The notes under the pieces were generated by a model that made no database searches, was not told the DNA's origin, and saw nothing but the letters and a program-made list of their open reading frames with translations. From positions 1,679,001 through 1,743,000 of the forward strand of contig NZ_CP059297.1 of the NCBI RefSeq assembly GCF_017795885.1: 64,000 bases of DNA, given 5' to 3'. A program made the translations under genes and the position numbers. The DNA comes from Brevundimonas sp. AJA228-03. GTDB taxonomy: Bacteria; Pseudomonadota; Alphaproteobacteria; Caulobacterales; Caulobacteraceae. Below are positions 34,747 through 44,300 of this stretch, one piece after another (position 1 is the first letter of the stretch; every line of letters begins with the position of its first letter).

Positions 34747-35657
34747 CAGGCGGTAGCGGCGAGTGGGGGTTTCGCCGTCAGGAATTCCTCGAAGGCCGTG
34801 ATGCCGTCACCGGGGCAGGTCCAGGTCTCGGCGGACATGAGGGTCTCCCGGACGGCATCAAACCGGGCCAACGGGATATCGGTGTTGGGCCCGAAATCCA
34901 GACCTGGCCCTTCGATTCTGTAGGTCGGTCGCACACGCCCGGCTCCCGCGACGATCGTTTCTCCGTTCAACAGGCAACGCTCGCTGACCAGCCAGCTGAC
35001 CACAGGCGCGACCAGTTCGGCCGGCATGGCCGCGGCGGTGGCGTCATCGACGTATTTCTCGGTCATGGCGGTCAGGGCGTAGGGCGCGACCGCATTGGCG
35101 TGGACGCCTTTGGACGCCCCCTCCAGGGCGATGACCCGCATCAGGCCGATCACCGCCGCCTTCGACGCCGAATAGGCCGCCATGCCGTGTACTCCGTGCA
35201 GGCCGGCAGCAGAGGTGGTCATTACGATCCGTCCCGCGCCCTGCTCGCGCATGTGCCGGTAGATCGGCAGGGTCGCCGTCAATGTCCCGAAGAAGTTGAT
35301 GTCGAAAACGCTGCGGACCTGTTCGACGCTCTGTTTGTGCAGGCTCATCGCTTCGGGCACGCCGGCGTTGTTGATCAACCCGTCGACGCGGCCGAACGCC
35401 TCCAGCGCCGCAGCCAGAAGCCGGTCTCCGGCGCCGTCCTGCTCGACTGCCAGGGCGCAGGCCACGGCCCTGCCGCCCGCGTCGCGAATCCGCTCGGCCA
35501 CCGCATCGGCCGAGGCGGGTTTGCCCTGTGCTTTGGGCCGGGTGTTCACGACCACGCTCGCGCCGCGCGCTGCAAGATCCAGCGCATAGGCCAGTCCCAG
35601 GCCGCGCCCCGCGCCCGTGACGATGACGACACGGTTCTCCAACGAACGGTCGACCAT
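34746..35657 (-). CDS. SDR oxidoreductase, 17-beta-HSD4/MFE-2-like
   Basis: A 303-residue SDR that starts MVDRSLENRVVIVTGAGRGLG after GAGGAGGG. LINNAGV, the catalytic YSASK and a C-terminal extension with FGPNTDIPLARFD and TAFEEFL are typical of SDRs related to the hydroxyacyl-CoA dehydrogenase domain of peroxisomal multifunctional enzyme 2. It may therefore act as a 3-hydroxyacyl-CoA dehydrogenase (inference). No hydratase (crotonase or MaoC) is encoded in the window. It is divergent from the third TonB receptor, with two boxes in the gap. Confidence 0.9.
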   Translation of the reverse strand: MVDRSLENRVVIVTGAGRGLGLAYALDLAARGASVVVNTRPKAQGKPASADAVAERIRDAGGRAVACALAVEQDGAGDRLLAAALEAFGRVDGLINNAGVPEAMSLHKQSVEQVRSVFDINFFGTLTATLPIYRHMREQGAGRIVMTTSAAGLHGVHGMAAYSASKAAVIGLMRVIALEGASKGVHANAVAPYALTAMTEKYVDDATAAAMPAELVAPVVSWLVSERCLLNGETIVAGAGRVRPTYRIEGPGLDFGPNTDIPLARFDAVRETLMSAETWTCPGDGITAFEEFLTAKPPLAATA

Positions 35658-35675
35658 GAACCCTCCTCGCACAAC

Positions 35676-35692
35676 GCTTGCATAAAAGGACT
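35676..35692 (+). promoter_or_regulatory. 17-bp regulon box, GCTTGCATAAAAGGACT
   Basis: An exact CTTGC-N7-GACT match between the divergent SDR and third TonB receptor genes, 18 bp upstream of the SDR start codon. Confidence 0.45.
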
Positions 35693-35701
35693 TGCAAATA
35701 T

Positions 35702-35718
35702 GGTCTGTTGGCGCAAGC
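35702..35718 (-). promoter_or_regulatory. 17-bp regulon box, GCTTGCGCCAACAGACC
   Basis: A strong match on the minus strand, converging on the copy at 35676 with a 9-bp gap. Confidence 0.5.
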
Positions 35719-35774
35719 CTCTCGGCAGAGCTTCCGGCAAACAGGAAGCCAATCATGGGAACGGGACCGCCAAC

Positions 35775-37988
35775 ATGAAGACTATCATCGGGAAAACTGT
35801 GTCTGCCGCCGTGCTGATTCTCGCAGCCGGCCTGGCCACGCCGTCCTTCGCTCAAAGCACTGCAACGGCCGCACCTCAGGACGACGCCGCCTCGCTTGAC
35901 GACATCATCGTCACCGCCCAGCGTCGCGAACAGTCACTGCAGGACGTGCCGATCGCCATAACGGCCTTCAACGCCGAGACGCTGGAGCGCACGGCGGCCC
36001 AGGGCATCCAGGACGTGGCGTCCAAGGCACCGGGGGTGACCTTGACCCAGTTCAACATCGGCGAGCCCCAGCTCTACATCCGCGGCGTCGGCACCACCAG
36101 CGACTCGGCCGCCAGCGACCCGTCCATCGGCATCTCCATCGATGAAGTGTCTATCGGTCGTGCGGGTGCCAGTTCCCTGGCCTTTCTCGACGTCGAGCGG
36201 GTCGAGGTCCTCCGCGGCCCCCAGGGGACCCTCTACGGCCGCAATGCCTCGGGCGGCGCGCTGAACGTCTATACCCGCAAGCCCCAACTGGAAGACTCGA
36301 CCATGGCGCTGCTGCGCTACGGCAGTTTCAACGAATGGGGCGGCGAAGCGGTGATCAACCGCATGATGGGCGAGAATTCGGCCGCTCGCCTGGCTGTCCG
36401 CGTCAACTCCAACGACGGCTATGCCGAGAATGTACCCTCGGGACGGGGATTGGAAGGCGGCCGCCAGCTCGGCGCACGCGTGTCGCTATTGACCGAGGCC
36501 GGACCCTGGACGCTGACGGGATCGGTCGATGTTTCCCGTGACCGCATGGACGGCCATGCCCGTATTCCGGTCACAACGTCGCGTACCGCTCCGGCCTTCG
36601 TCGCCCTTGTCAACAGCCTGCGCACCGGACTGGATGTTCGCCAGAGCTACTCCTCGGCGGACAACTATCAGAACCGCGATAACTGGGGTGCCACTGTGCG
36701 GGCTGAGTATGCGGCCGAGGCGTTCGACGTCGTCTCCCTCACCTCCTATCGCGATAACGAATACAGCTGGCGCGATAATCTGGGCGGCCTGCCGTTCCCC
36801 AACTTCCCGTTGATGGTCGACGACCGGGCCACGGAAGACGCCAGCCAGTTCAGCCAGGAGGTACGGCTGGTTTCCAAGCCAGATTCGGCCATCAGCTGGG
36901 TCGCCGGCGTCTACTACTTCAGCGAGGACGTGGACCGTTCGGAGCGCTTCATCGTTCAGGCCGCCCTGCCGATCGCCCCGCCATCATTCGGCGGTGACAC
37001 CACCTTCAACCAGAAGGCTTCGAACTCGAGCTATGCCGCCTTCGGCCAGGCGACCATTCCGTTCGCCAGCATCTGGGAACTGACCCTTGGCGCGCGGTGG
37101 ACGCATGATGAGCGCGAGATCCATCAGGTCGCGCTGGACAATGATCTCGGGCTGAACCCGCCCGTCGGCATCCCGCTGGGGCCGACGGGTTCGCCCTACA
37201 ACATTCGGGCCGAGGCCAGTTTCGAGGAACCGACCTGGAAGCTGGCCCTGGCCGTCGAGCCGCTCGACAACGTGCGCCTCTATGCATCCTATGACCGGGG
37301 CTACAAGGCCGGATCTTTCCCGTCGACCGCACAGACGGGCGTCCAGGCCGGAAGGCCGCTGCGCTCGGAACTGCTCGACAACTACGAGCTCGGGCTCAAA
37401 TCGACTGTGATGGACGGCCGGCTCCGGTTCAACGCCGCCGCCTTCCGGCTCGAGTACGACGATCTGCAGGTCTATGAACTGCTGGGTCTGAACCTGGTCA
37501 CGTCCAATGCCCAGGCCGAGGTCAACGGCTATGAGATCGAGAGCGCGTTTGCGGTCACGAACAACGTGACGATAGGCGGCTCCTACACATCGCTTGATGC
37601 CCAGTACACGTCGAACGCTGTGTCGGGCGCCTCGATCCTTCTGTACAACGGCCTGACCCTGCCGCGCTCGCCGGAGAGCCAGTACACCCTCTATGCCGAT
37701 GGCGAGTGGGACATGTGGGGCGGTGAGCTTGCGGCCCGCATCGACTATCAATGGACGGACGACTTCTTCTTCGACCCTTCGAACAACCCCGAGGTCCGGT
37801 CGCCGGCCCACAGCCTGATCGGCGCCTATGCCTCGTGGGAAGCCGCAAACGGGGTGAAGGTCGCCGTCTACGGCAAGAACCTCGGCGACGAGGAGTACCA
37901 GCAGCACATCATCAAGAATGTGGGCGTGGGCTTCAGCGTCTTCGGCCCACCGCGCTCATGGGGCATCACGTTCAGCCGCAGCTTCTGA
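35775..37988 (+). CDS. TonB-dependent outer-membrane receptor
   Basis: A 737-residue receptor: signal peptide MKTIIGKTVSAAVLILAAGL to SFAQ, TonB-box region LDDIIVTAQRREQSLQDVP, plug motif VEVLRGPQGTLYGRNASGG and a barrel ending TFSRSF. It is related to the two other receptors in the window, but the three are not close copies. Its gene faces the second HxlR regulator tail to tail with only 6 bp between stops. The open frame extends upstream to 35100, but that part overlaps the SDR and lacks a signal peptide. Confidence 0.93.
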   Translation: MKTIIGKTVSAAVLILAAGLATPSFAQSTATAAPQDDAASLDDIIVTAQRREQSLQDVPIAITAFNAETLERTAAQGIQDVASKAPGVTLTQFNIGEPQLYIRGVGTTSDSAASDPSIGISIDEVSIGRAGASSLAFLDVERVEVLRGPQGTLYGRNASGGALNVYTRKPQLEDSTMALLRYGSFNEWGGEAVINRMMGENSAARLAVRVNSNDGYAENVPSGRGLEGGRQLGARVSLLTEAGPWTLTGSVDVSRDRMDGHARIPVTTSRTAPAFVALVNSLRTGLDVRQSYSSADNYQNRDNWGATVRAEYAAEAFDVVSLTSYRDNEYSWRDNLGGLPFPNFPLMVDDRATEDASQFSQEVRLVSKPDSAISWVAGVYYFSEDVDRSERFIVQAALPIAPPSFGGDTTFNQKASNSSYAAFGQATIPFASIWELTLGARWTHDEREIHQVALDNDLGLNPPVGIPLGPTGSPYNIRAEASFEEPTWKLALAVEPLDNVRLYASYDRGYKAGSFPSTAQTGVQAGRPLRSELLDNYELGLKSTVMDGRLRFNAAAFRLEYDDLQVYELLGLNLVTSNAQAEVNGYEIESAFAVTNNVTIGGSYTSLDAQYTSNAVSGASILLYNGLTLPRSPESQYTLYADGEWDMWGGELAARIDYQWTDDFFFDPSNNPEVRSPAHSLIGAYASWEAANGVKVAVYGKNLGDEEYQQHIIKNVGVGFSVFGPPRSWGITFSRSF

Positions 37989-37994
37989 TCGAGT

Positions 37995-38921
37995 TCAGGC
38001 GGCGCTGGTTTCGACCGGTGCCGCCGCCTCCACTTCCCAGCGGATGGCGCGGGGATCGATCTTCCTGCCCGTCGCCAGGTCGCATACCACCGCCGCGATC
38101 GGCTCGTTCGTCCCGGTCTCGATCAGCCTCACGGGTGAGCCGCCCGGGCACAGCCAGCGCTCCGACCAGCCATGCATGGCCATGATCATCGGATAGAGAT
38201 CGCGGCCTGCCTCGGTCAGCCTGTATTCGAACCGCGGCGGTGCCTTCTGGTAGAGCCGCTTCTCCAGAACCCCCTGCAGCACCATGGTCTTCAGCCGGTC
38301 GGCGAGGATGTTGGTCGCCACTCCCAATGCCTCGTGGATCTCGTCGAACCGGCGCAGGCGGAAAAAGGCGGCGGCCAAAACGGCCCAACTCCAGTAATCG
38401 CCCATGATGTCGGTCGAGCGGTCGATAATGGCCCGGTCGGTCTCGATCGGCTGGGTCCGGCGGCGGCGGGAGGTCGGCGGCGCGATCGGCGTCAGCCCCT
38501 CGCGCGCCTCCCAGCGCACATTATGCATTTCGATAGGTCGACCGCCCTCGTGGTCGAAGACCGCGGGCTCGACCCGCCCACCGGCTTCCCGGTCGTAGAA
38601 GGCCAGGGCGTAGCGTTCCTGCAGCGGCGAACGCGCCCATTTTCGCTCCCACTGGCCCTGCATGACCGCGACCCCGAACATGTCGAGCCCCATCTCGGTC
38701 AGCCGATATTCCATCCGCGTTGCCGAGCCCCTGGCTTCGCGCTGTTCCAGCAGGCCTGCGGCGACCAGCCGGTTCAGCCGGTCGGTCAGGACGCTCCTCG
38801 GCATACCCAGCCGCTCGCGCCATTGGGAGAAGCGTCGCGCGCCATAGAAGGCCTCGCGCAGGATCAGCTGGGTCCAGGCGTCGCCGGTCACAGCGAAGGC
38901 GCGGGCAACGGGATTGCCCAT
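37995..38921 (-). CDS. Tandem-domain HxlR-type regulator, second copy
   Basis: A 308-residue protein with the same two-HxlR-domain layout as the regulator at 13702. GDAWTQLILREAFYGARRFSQW and RSVLTDRLNRLVAAGLLE form domain 1; GDYWSWAVLAAAFFRLRRFDEI and TNILADRLKTMVLQGVLEKRLY form domain 2. The Cys knuckles of the other protein are lost here except for isolated residues. The ATG at 38921 is preferred over the longer frame to 39101, which would overlap the promoter. It lies opposite a truncated gene at 39079 with a box between them, so it may control the cluster and itself. Confidence 0.87.
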   Translation of the reverse strand: MGNPVARAFAVTGDAWTQLILREAFYGARRFSQWRERLGMPRSVLTDRLNRLVAAGLLEQREARGSATRMEYRLTEMGLDMFGVAVMQGQWERKWARSPLQERYALAFYDREAGGRVEPAVFDHEGGRPIEMHNVRWEAREGLTPIAPPTSRRRRTQPIETDRAIIDRSTDIMGDYWSWAVLAAAFFRLRRFDEIHEALGVATNILADRLKTMVLQGVLEKRLYQKAPPRFEYRLTEAGRDLYPMIMAMHGWSERWLCPGGSPVRLIETGTNEPIAAVVCDLATGRKIDPRAIRWEVEAAAPVETSAA

Positions 38922-39036
38922 GATAAGGTCGCGGGTGGAGGGAGGCGCCACGCAGTATCGTCTTTGTCTTCGGCCCGATCTGCGACGGGTCGAGTCGATC
39001 CTAGCACCGGATGGAGACGCTCGTCGCCCATGGATA

Positions 39037-39053
39037 AATCTCGATTTGCAAGT
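39037..39053 (-). promoter_or_regulatory. 17-bp regulon box, weak copy, ACTTGCAAATCGAGATT
   Basis: It keeps ACTTGC and the spacing but ends GATT, like the copy at 5969. It lies between the second HxlR regulator and the truncated gene at 39079. Confidence 0.35.
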
Positions 39054-39078
39054 GACCTTTCCGAGCCTGGGGTGCCTT

Positions 39079-39183
39079 ATGACTGAAGCGATTTCCACCA
39101 TCGACCTGACTGCTGCGCCGTGTCGTCCAGTCCGGTTCGGGAAGGCAGGCGTGGAGATCGTGTTTTCATCTGTGGACGGCCTG
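39079..39183 (+). pseudogene. 5' fragment of a gene cut by an IS6-family end
   Basis: An ATG at 39079 with a GGGG stretch just upstream opens a frame, MTEAISTIDLTAAPCRPVRF, that continues about 35 codons and then meets the terminal repeat of an IS6-family remnant. The CRPVRFGKAGVEI pattern recalls the N-terminus of feruloyl-CoA-synthase-like AMP-binding enzymes, but the fragment is too short to be sure. Its placement downstream of a box and divergent from the HxlR gene suggests it belonged to the catabolic cluster. The rest of the gene is missing. Confidence 0.45.
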
Positions 39184-39485
39184 CGCTGTCAGGCGAACAA
39201 TGAAAGGTCTCCGGTATTTGTGGCGTAAGCCAATGACGGGGGCAGATTTCGTGAAGCCGATTTCGATCAGGCGTCACCGCTTTCCCGCCGATGTGATCCG
39301 GCATGCCGTCTGGCTGTAATTCCGCTTCAGCCTCAGTTTTCGTGACGTCGAGGCGCTCCTGGCGCAACGCGGGATCGACGTGAGCCATGAGACGATCCTG
39401 TGCTGGACGATCACGTTCGGACCGCTGATCGCCAGGCGATTGAAGAAGCGGCGGGGCCCGCCGTCCCCACCCTGCCATCCATGGA
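39184..39485 (+). pseudogene. IS6-family transposase remnant
   Basis: It begins with a left terminal repeat, GCTGTCAGGCGAAC, like that of the full element at 45144. A frame from GTG 39251 (VKPISIRRHRFPADVIRHAV) aligns closely with that transposase, but a TAA at the codon for Tyr of WLYFRF stops it early. Similarity fades near CHPWT, where the first catalytic Asp (WHLDEV) should be, and the 3' part and right terminal repeat are gone. It is therefore an inactive fragment, and it abuts the 3' end of a Tad-like gene. Confidence 0.85.
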
Positions 39486-39511
39486 CCAATGGGCACTTCG
39501 GGACGGAAAAC

Positions 39512-40792
39512 CTAGTTGACAAGCTGGGTCCGGTCCCCGCCCATTCCTTCAGTATTCGGGCCAACCCCGTTGGGGACAGGCACGTCGCTGTTTTCATAGT
39601 CGGCATTGATCCGAATCGTCGCCGGGGATTGGAGTCTGATCCCCTTGGCCACGATGACCGTCCAGGCGCTGTCCTCGGCGGCGACGCCGCTGCCGTTGAC
39701 ATTGAGAAATCCGTTCCGAACATAAACGACCCCCAGAAGTCGCTCCACAACGCTTCCCGGGAGAATAATGTCTGGAGTATTGCCACCAATAGTTGCCATA
39801 ACCATGCCCGCATAGGGACCTCGCTTGCGACCGGACAGGTTCACTTTCGCGCGTATGCCACCGAAAAGTGGGTCCGAGCCGTGATCAAAGAAGAGAAAGA
39901 CGTCCTCTCCTTCCAGGCGACCATTACCTTGTAGCGTAACGCTTTTTCGAAAGAAATGATCTCCGGGTCTTAGGACCAGGGTGGCCTGGTTCTTCACGAT
40001 TATGGGCCGACAATGGATCCCCGGTTCGAGATAGGAAGTGCTGCCATTTACCTCATAGATTACGGGGTTAGCCTGTCCGTTGCCGTAGAAGGGACATGAG
40101 TCTGTCGACGGGAAACTCATGGCGCTGAACGGGTCGGCAATCGGGGCGGCTCCATCCCCGGGCGACGGTGTCATGATCCCGCCGGTTGCAGACAGCACCG
40201 CCTGGATCCTGCGGCCCTCTATGCGCCCAGCGCCCAGGACCCGGATGTCTGCGTTGGAGTGAACGCCACAGTCCGGGGCCTTGATGTTGGAGTTGTTCAC
40301 GAGGTAGATCATTTGGCCGGAAGTCCCGGTCCCAAGGACGCAGAGTGGTGTCTGTGCGACCGAAACCGCTCTCGAAACGACCGAGTATTTCCATCCGCCC
40401 GGCGGCAGCAGGTTCATGAAGAAGGACGGCGAGACACCGTTCAGCCGCACCTCCATGATGCGTTGCCCGTCCTTGTCTATGACCCGGGACATTTCGGTGA
40501 TTTTTGGTCCGTTGGCCCACTCGGTGATTTCGGTTTCGACCCGGCCTCCCATCCGCTGGACCGCTACGTTGCTATTGACGGCAAAGGCGAGTTCCGCAGC
40601 CCCCGCCAGAGCGGCTGCGTCCGCCATGTCCTGCAATCGCGATTGGTCCGCCACGACCCGATTGAGGTCAATGGCACCGGCGACCAACGTGGCAAGGGCG
40701 GGCAGCCCGAGAGCGAAGATGAGCGCCACCTGCCCGCCCTCGTGTCGGGCAAAACCCGTCACGCGCCTCCAGAGTTCCGTGAAGCCAGACAT
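39512..40792 (-). CDS. Tad/TadG-like secreted protein, copy 1
   Basis: A 426-residue protein. The N-terminal RHEGGQVALIFALGLPALATLVAGAIDLNRVVADQSRLQDMADAAALAGA is the putative Flp-pilus-assembly TadE/G-like domain: a single hydrophobic helix of pilin type followed by a polar helix. The rest (PLCVLGTGTS, HSNADIRVLGAGRIEG, LVLRPGDHFFRKSVTLQGNGRLEGEDVFLFF) is rich in short strands and looks like a beta-helix or adhesin-type extracellular domain. It is paralogous along its length to the protein at 47315. It lies 3 bp after a receiver gene, so the two form a unit. No other tad genes are present. Confidence 0.85.
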   Translation of the reverse strand: MSGFTELWRRVTGFARHEGGQVALIFALGLPALATLVAGAIDLNRVVADQSRLQDMADAAALAGAAELAFAVNSNVAVQRMGGRVETEITEWANGPKITEMSRVIDKDGQRIMEVRLNGVSPSFFMNLLPPGGWKYSVVSRAVSVAQTPLCVLGTGTSGQMIYLVNNSNIKAPDCGVHSNADIRVLGAGRIEGRRIQAVLSATGGIMTPSPGDGAAPIADPFSAMSFPSTDSCPFYGNGQANPVIYEVNGSTSYLEPGIHCRPIIVKNQATLVLRPGDHFFRKSVTLQGNGRLEGEDVFLFFDHGSDPLFGGIRAKVNLSGRKRGPYAGMVMATIGGNTPDIILPGSVVERLLGVVYVRNGFLNVNGSGVAAEDSAWTVIVAKGIRLQSPATIRINADYENSDVPVPNGVGPNTEGMGGDRTQLVN

Positions 40793-40795
40793 CGC

Positions 40796-41242
40796 CTAGT
40801 CCGCCCTGCTGGCTTCGAGCCCGGCGCGGAGCGCCGCTTCGGCACGGGCACTTCGGAGCGTGTAGCGGATCTGGTAGCTGAGCAACCGCCAGTTCAACGG
40901 CTTGGTGACGAAGGCGGTCGCTCCGGCCTGATAGGCACGATCAATGGCCTCAACATCTTCGCGACCGGTCTCCACGATCACGGGGAGATGGATGGTCTCC
41001 GGATTATTGCGGATGGCGGCGAGCAAGGCGAAGCCATCCATCCGAGGCATGTGCAGGTCGACCAGCAACACATCGTACGGACGCCGCGACAAGGCTTCCA
41101 GGGCTTCGATCCCGTCAGCGGCGACGTCTACCTCGGCGAGTGCGGACGACAGGTTGACCTGAGCGAACTCCCTCAGAATCGGATCGTCGTCGACGAACAG
41201 CAGACGCGCCTCCTCGCTCAGAACGTAGAAAAAGCCCGACAT
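40796..41242 (-). CDS. Response regulator, receiver domain
   Basis: A 148-residue protein with one receiver domain. The acidic pair is Asp18-Asp19 (FVDDDP), the phospho-acceptor Asp62 (VDLHMPRMDG) and the switch Lys114 (VTKPLN), all intact. A short C-terminal helix replaces an output domain. It is divergent from the hybrid kinase and co-directional with the Tad-like gene, so phosphotransfer from the kinase's Hpt domain is plausible. Confidence 0.9.
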   Translation of the reverse strand: MSGFFYVLSEEARLLFVDDDPILREFAQVNLSSALAEVDVAADGIEALEALSRRPYDVLLVDLHMPRMDGFALLAAIRNNPETIHLPVIVETGREDVEAIDRAYQAGATAFVTKPLNWRLLSYQIRYTLRSARAEAALRAGLEASRAD

Positions 41243-41378
41243 CTGCGTGTCTCACAGCTGACTTACAGCGTCCCAAAAAGATCGATGAACACACTTAAGC
41301 GCTTAGTCATTAACGTCGAGTATCGTTGCAATCGCGTGATCCACCGAGTGCAAGCCCCTGACCATTCAATTCCGATTC

Positions 41379-44300
41379 ATGAAGGTTGGGCTGGCCAGAA
41401 AGCTGGCCGGAGCCGTGCTGCTTTCGCTCCTGATCTCCTTCGTGACTACAGCACTGGTCTCTACCTGGATGGAGCTGAGGCGTCAGGCGGACCTTGAGAC
41501 CGACCGCTTGACCCAGACGGCTCACGTCATCGCCTCCCTGTCCGCAAAGGCTGTTCAGCAGCAGGATCAGCAAGGAGCCTTCGTCGCCATACGGGCTGTG
41601 AGCCAGATGCCCGACATCAGTTATGCGCGCCTCGAAGGGGCCGGCGGGCTGTTGGCAGAGACGGGCGGCGGCGCAAGACTCCTGAGCGATACACAGGTTT
41701 CCGCAGACGACGATCGTCCGTCCCTCTGGAGCATTCTCAGGACCGGCTCATTGGAAGTGACCGCGCCTGTCGTGAGCGAGGGTCAGACCGTCGGCTCGAT
41801 CACACTGTTCTCACGAATTCCGAACCTTCAATCCCGACTGTTCTCGACAGTATGGGCGTCTCTCGCCGGAGCGCTCGCTGCCGTTGGCGTTGGCCTGCTT
41901 GTCGCGCTTCAGCTGGCGCATCGCATCACGCGCCCCATCGTGACCTTGGCCGGCCTGGTCAAGCGGCTGCATACGACCCGCGATTTCTCTGTCCCCGTAG
42001 CCGTTCAGGCCGACGGGGAGGTCGCTGATCTTGTGAATGGCTTCGACACGCTTCTTGTCGGCATCCGAGAGCGGGACGCGCAGATCGCGGCTCATGTCGC
42101 CGGCCTCGAGAGCGAGGTTGAAGCCCGGACCGCAGAGCTTGTTGTGGCAAGAGACGCCGCAGAAATGGCCAATGCCGCAAAATCGGATTTCCTGGCGGTC
42201 ATGAGCCATGAAATCCGAACACCGCTCAACGGAATCCTCGCGCTGAGCGAGATGCTGGCCCAGTCTGAACTTCCGCCGCGCCTCAATCGTTACGCGGGAA
42301 CAATATCAAAATCTGGCCAGTCTCTATTGAGTATCATCAACGATATACTTGATTTTTCCAAGGTAGAGGCCGGCAAACTTGATCTCGAGTCTATAGAGCT
42401 GGACCTGGCCGAGGCTGCGGAGGATGTCGCAAGCCTGTTTGCCGCCAAGGCCCGTGAAAAGGGCCTCGACCTTGCTGTTTTCGTTGACCCGGCGCTGTCA
42501 ACCGTTCTGGGAGATCCGGTTCGACTCCGGCAAGTCATCGGCAACCTGGTGAACAACGCAATCAAGTTCACCGAGTCAGGCGGCGTTCTTGTCTCGATTA
42601 CCCAGGATCCTGCCGGAGTCCGCGTCGCTGTTTCGGATACCGGACCGGGGATTCCGGCTGATCGGCTGCCGTCCCTTTTCGACGCCTTCACCCAGGAAGA
42701 CCAGACCACCACGCGCAAGCACGGCGGGACAGGACTGGGGCTGGCCATATGCGACCGCCTTGTCAGGTCGATGGGAGGGACCTGGAACCTGACCAGCACG
42801 GTGGGGAAAGGTTCGGTCTTTGCCTTTGTGGCACCCTTGCCCTGCGTCGGAGAGCCCGGTCTCCCCTCGTTCCCGACCAACTGGTCTGTGCACGTCAAGG
42901 ATATCGACGGGATTACCGGTGAGGCTTTGTCTCGCTATCTTCAGGCCCTTGGCATCGGATGCGCCGATACAGCCCTGTCCGGCTTCGGTTCGGCTCTCGC
43001 ATTTGAGGACTCGTCAACCATCGCTGTGTGCTCGGACGACGAGCAAGCCGCAGAGGTGGTACGCAAACATCCTGACGCCTGCACTGTGGTCCGCCCGCTT
43101 CGCCGCGCCGACCTTCTGGTTCTGCTTGGACAACTGGAGCGTGGGGAAAGCCCACAACTGGAGGAATCCGCCGCGGCCAGCGCGGCGCGGACGCTCTATC
43201 CAGGTGCCCGTGTGCTCGTCGTTGATGATTCAGACGTCAATCGCGAGGTCGCTTCGGAGGCCCTGACCCGTTTGGCCGTCACAGTAGAAACCGCAGAGGA
43301 CGGCCTCCAGGCATTCGAGCGTGTGCGGTCGCAGGGTTTTGATCTGGTGTTGATGGACGGCTCCATGCCGGGCCTCGACGGGTTCGAGGCAACCCGCAGG
43401 ATAAGGGCAGAAGAAGCACAGAGCGGTCGAGCGCGTGTGCCGATCGTCGCCCTGACAGCGCACGTGGTCGGGGCTGCGGCGAACGCATGGCGCGGTTGCG
43501 GCATGGATGGCCAGATTCACAAGCCCTTCTCCCTGGCCGACATCGCGGGCGAACTGGCGCGCCACTGCAGTTCCTATTCAACGACCGTCCCGTCTCCCGA
43601 GTTCATGAGCCTCGATCATGCCATGGTCGATCACGACCTGTTCGATCCGGTCGTCAGAGCCGAACTGATGGCGATGAAGGCGAACGGGCGAAGTGACTTC
43701 GTCGAAAAGGTTCACAAGCTCTACGCTGAGAACGCGCCGGCACGCATACAGGACATGATCGATGCCCTGCGTCAGGACGATCAGACCGGTGTGGGGCGCG
43801 CGGCCCACGCGCTCCGATCCATGAGCCTGAGCCTCGGGGCCTCAGCCGTTGCCCAGGCAGCCCAGACGCTGGAGCTCGCATCGGAGGCCGGAGAGGCCAA
43901 GGTTCAGAGGATCGACGCGATCGCTGCTCTGCTTCAGAAAACGTTCGCGGCGTTGAACGATGATCTATCCCCTGCTGTGGCACCAGCCAGTCTTGAAGAC
44001 GCACTGGCAAAGGCCATCGCGCAGGGACACATCACCCTGGCGTACCAGCCCATGGTTGACCGTCGCGGAAACCCTGCCGGCAAGGCCGAGGCACTGGTCC
44101 GGTGGATCGATCCGGTCGATGGCATGCGCCGACCCGACGCCTTCATCCCTGCGTTGGAGGCGGCCGGAGGGATCGATGCCCTTACCGATCATGTCCTGAG
44201 CACCGTTATGCGCGACATGAACGATCGACCCGGCATGCGCGTTTCAGTGAATGCCTCCGCCCGCGAGTTCCAGCACCCGGGCTTCGCGCGCCGGATCAGG

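Noticed and set aside
35100..35774. N-terminal extension of the third TonB receptor
   Set aside because: It overlaps the SDR gene and the boxed promoter, while the ATG at 35775 gives a proper signal peptide.
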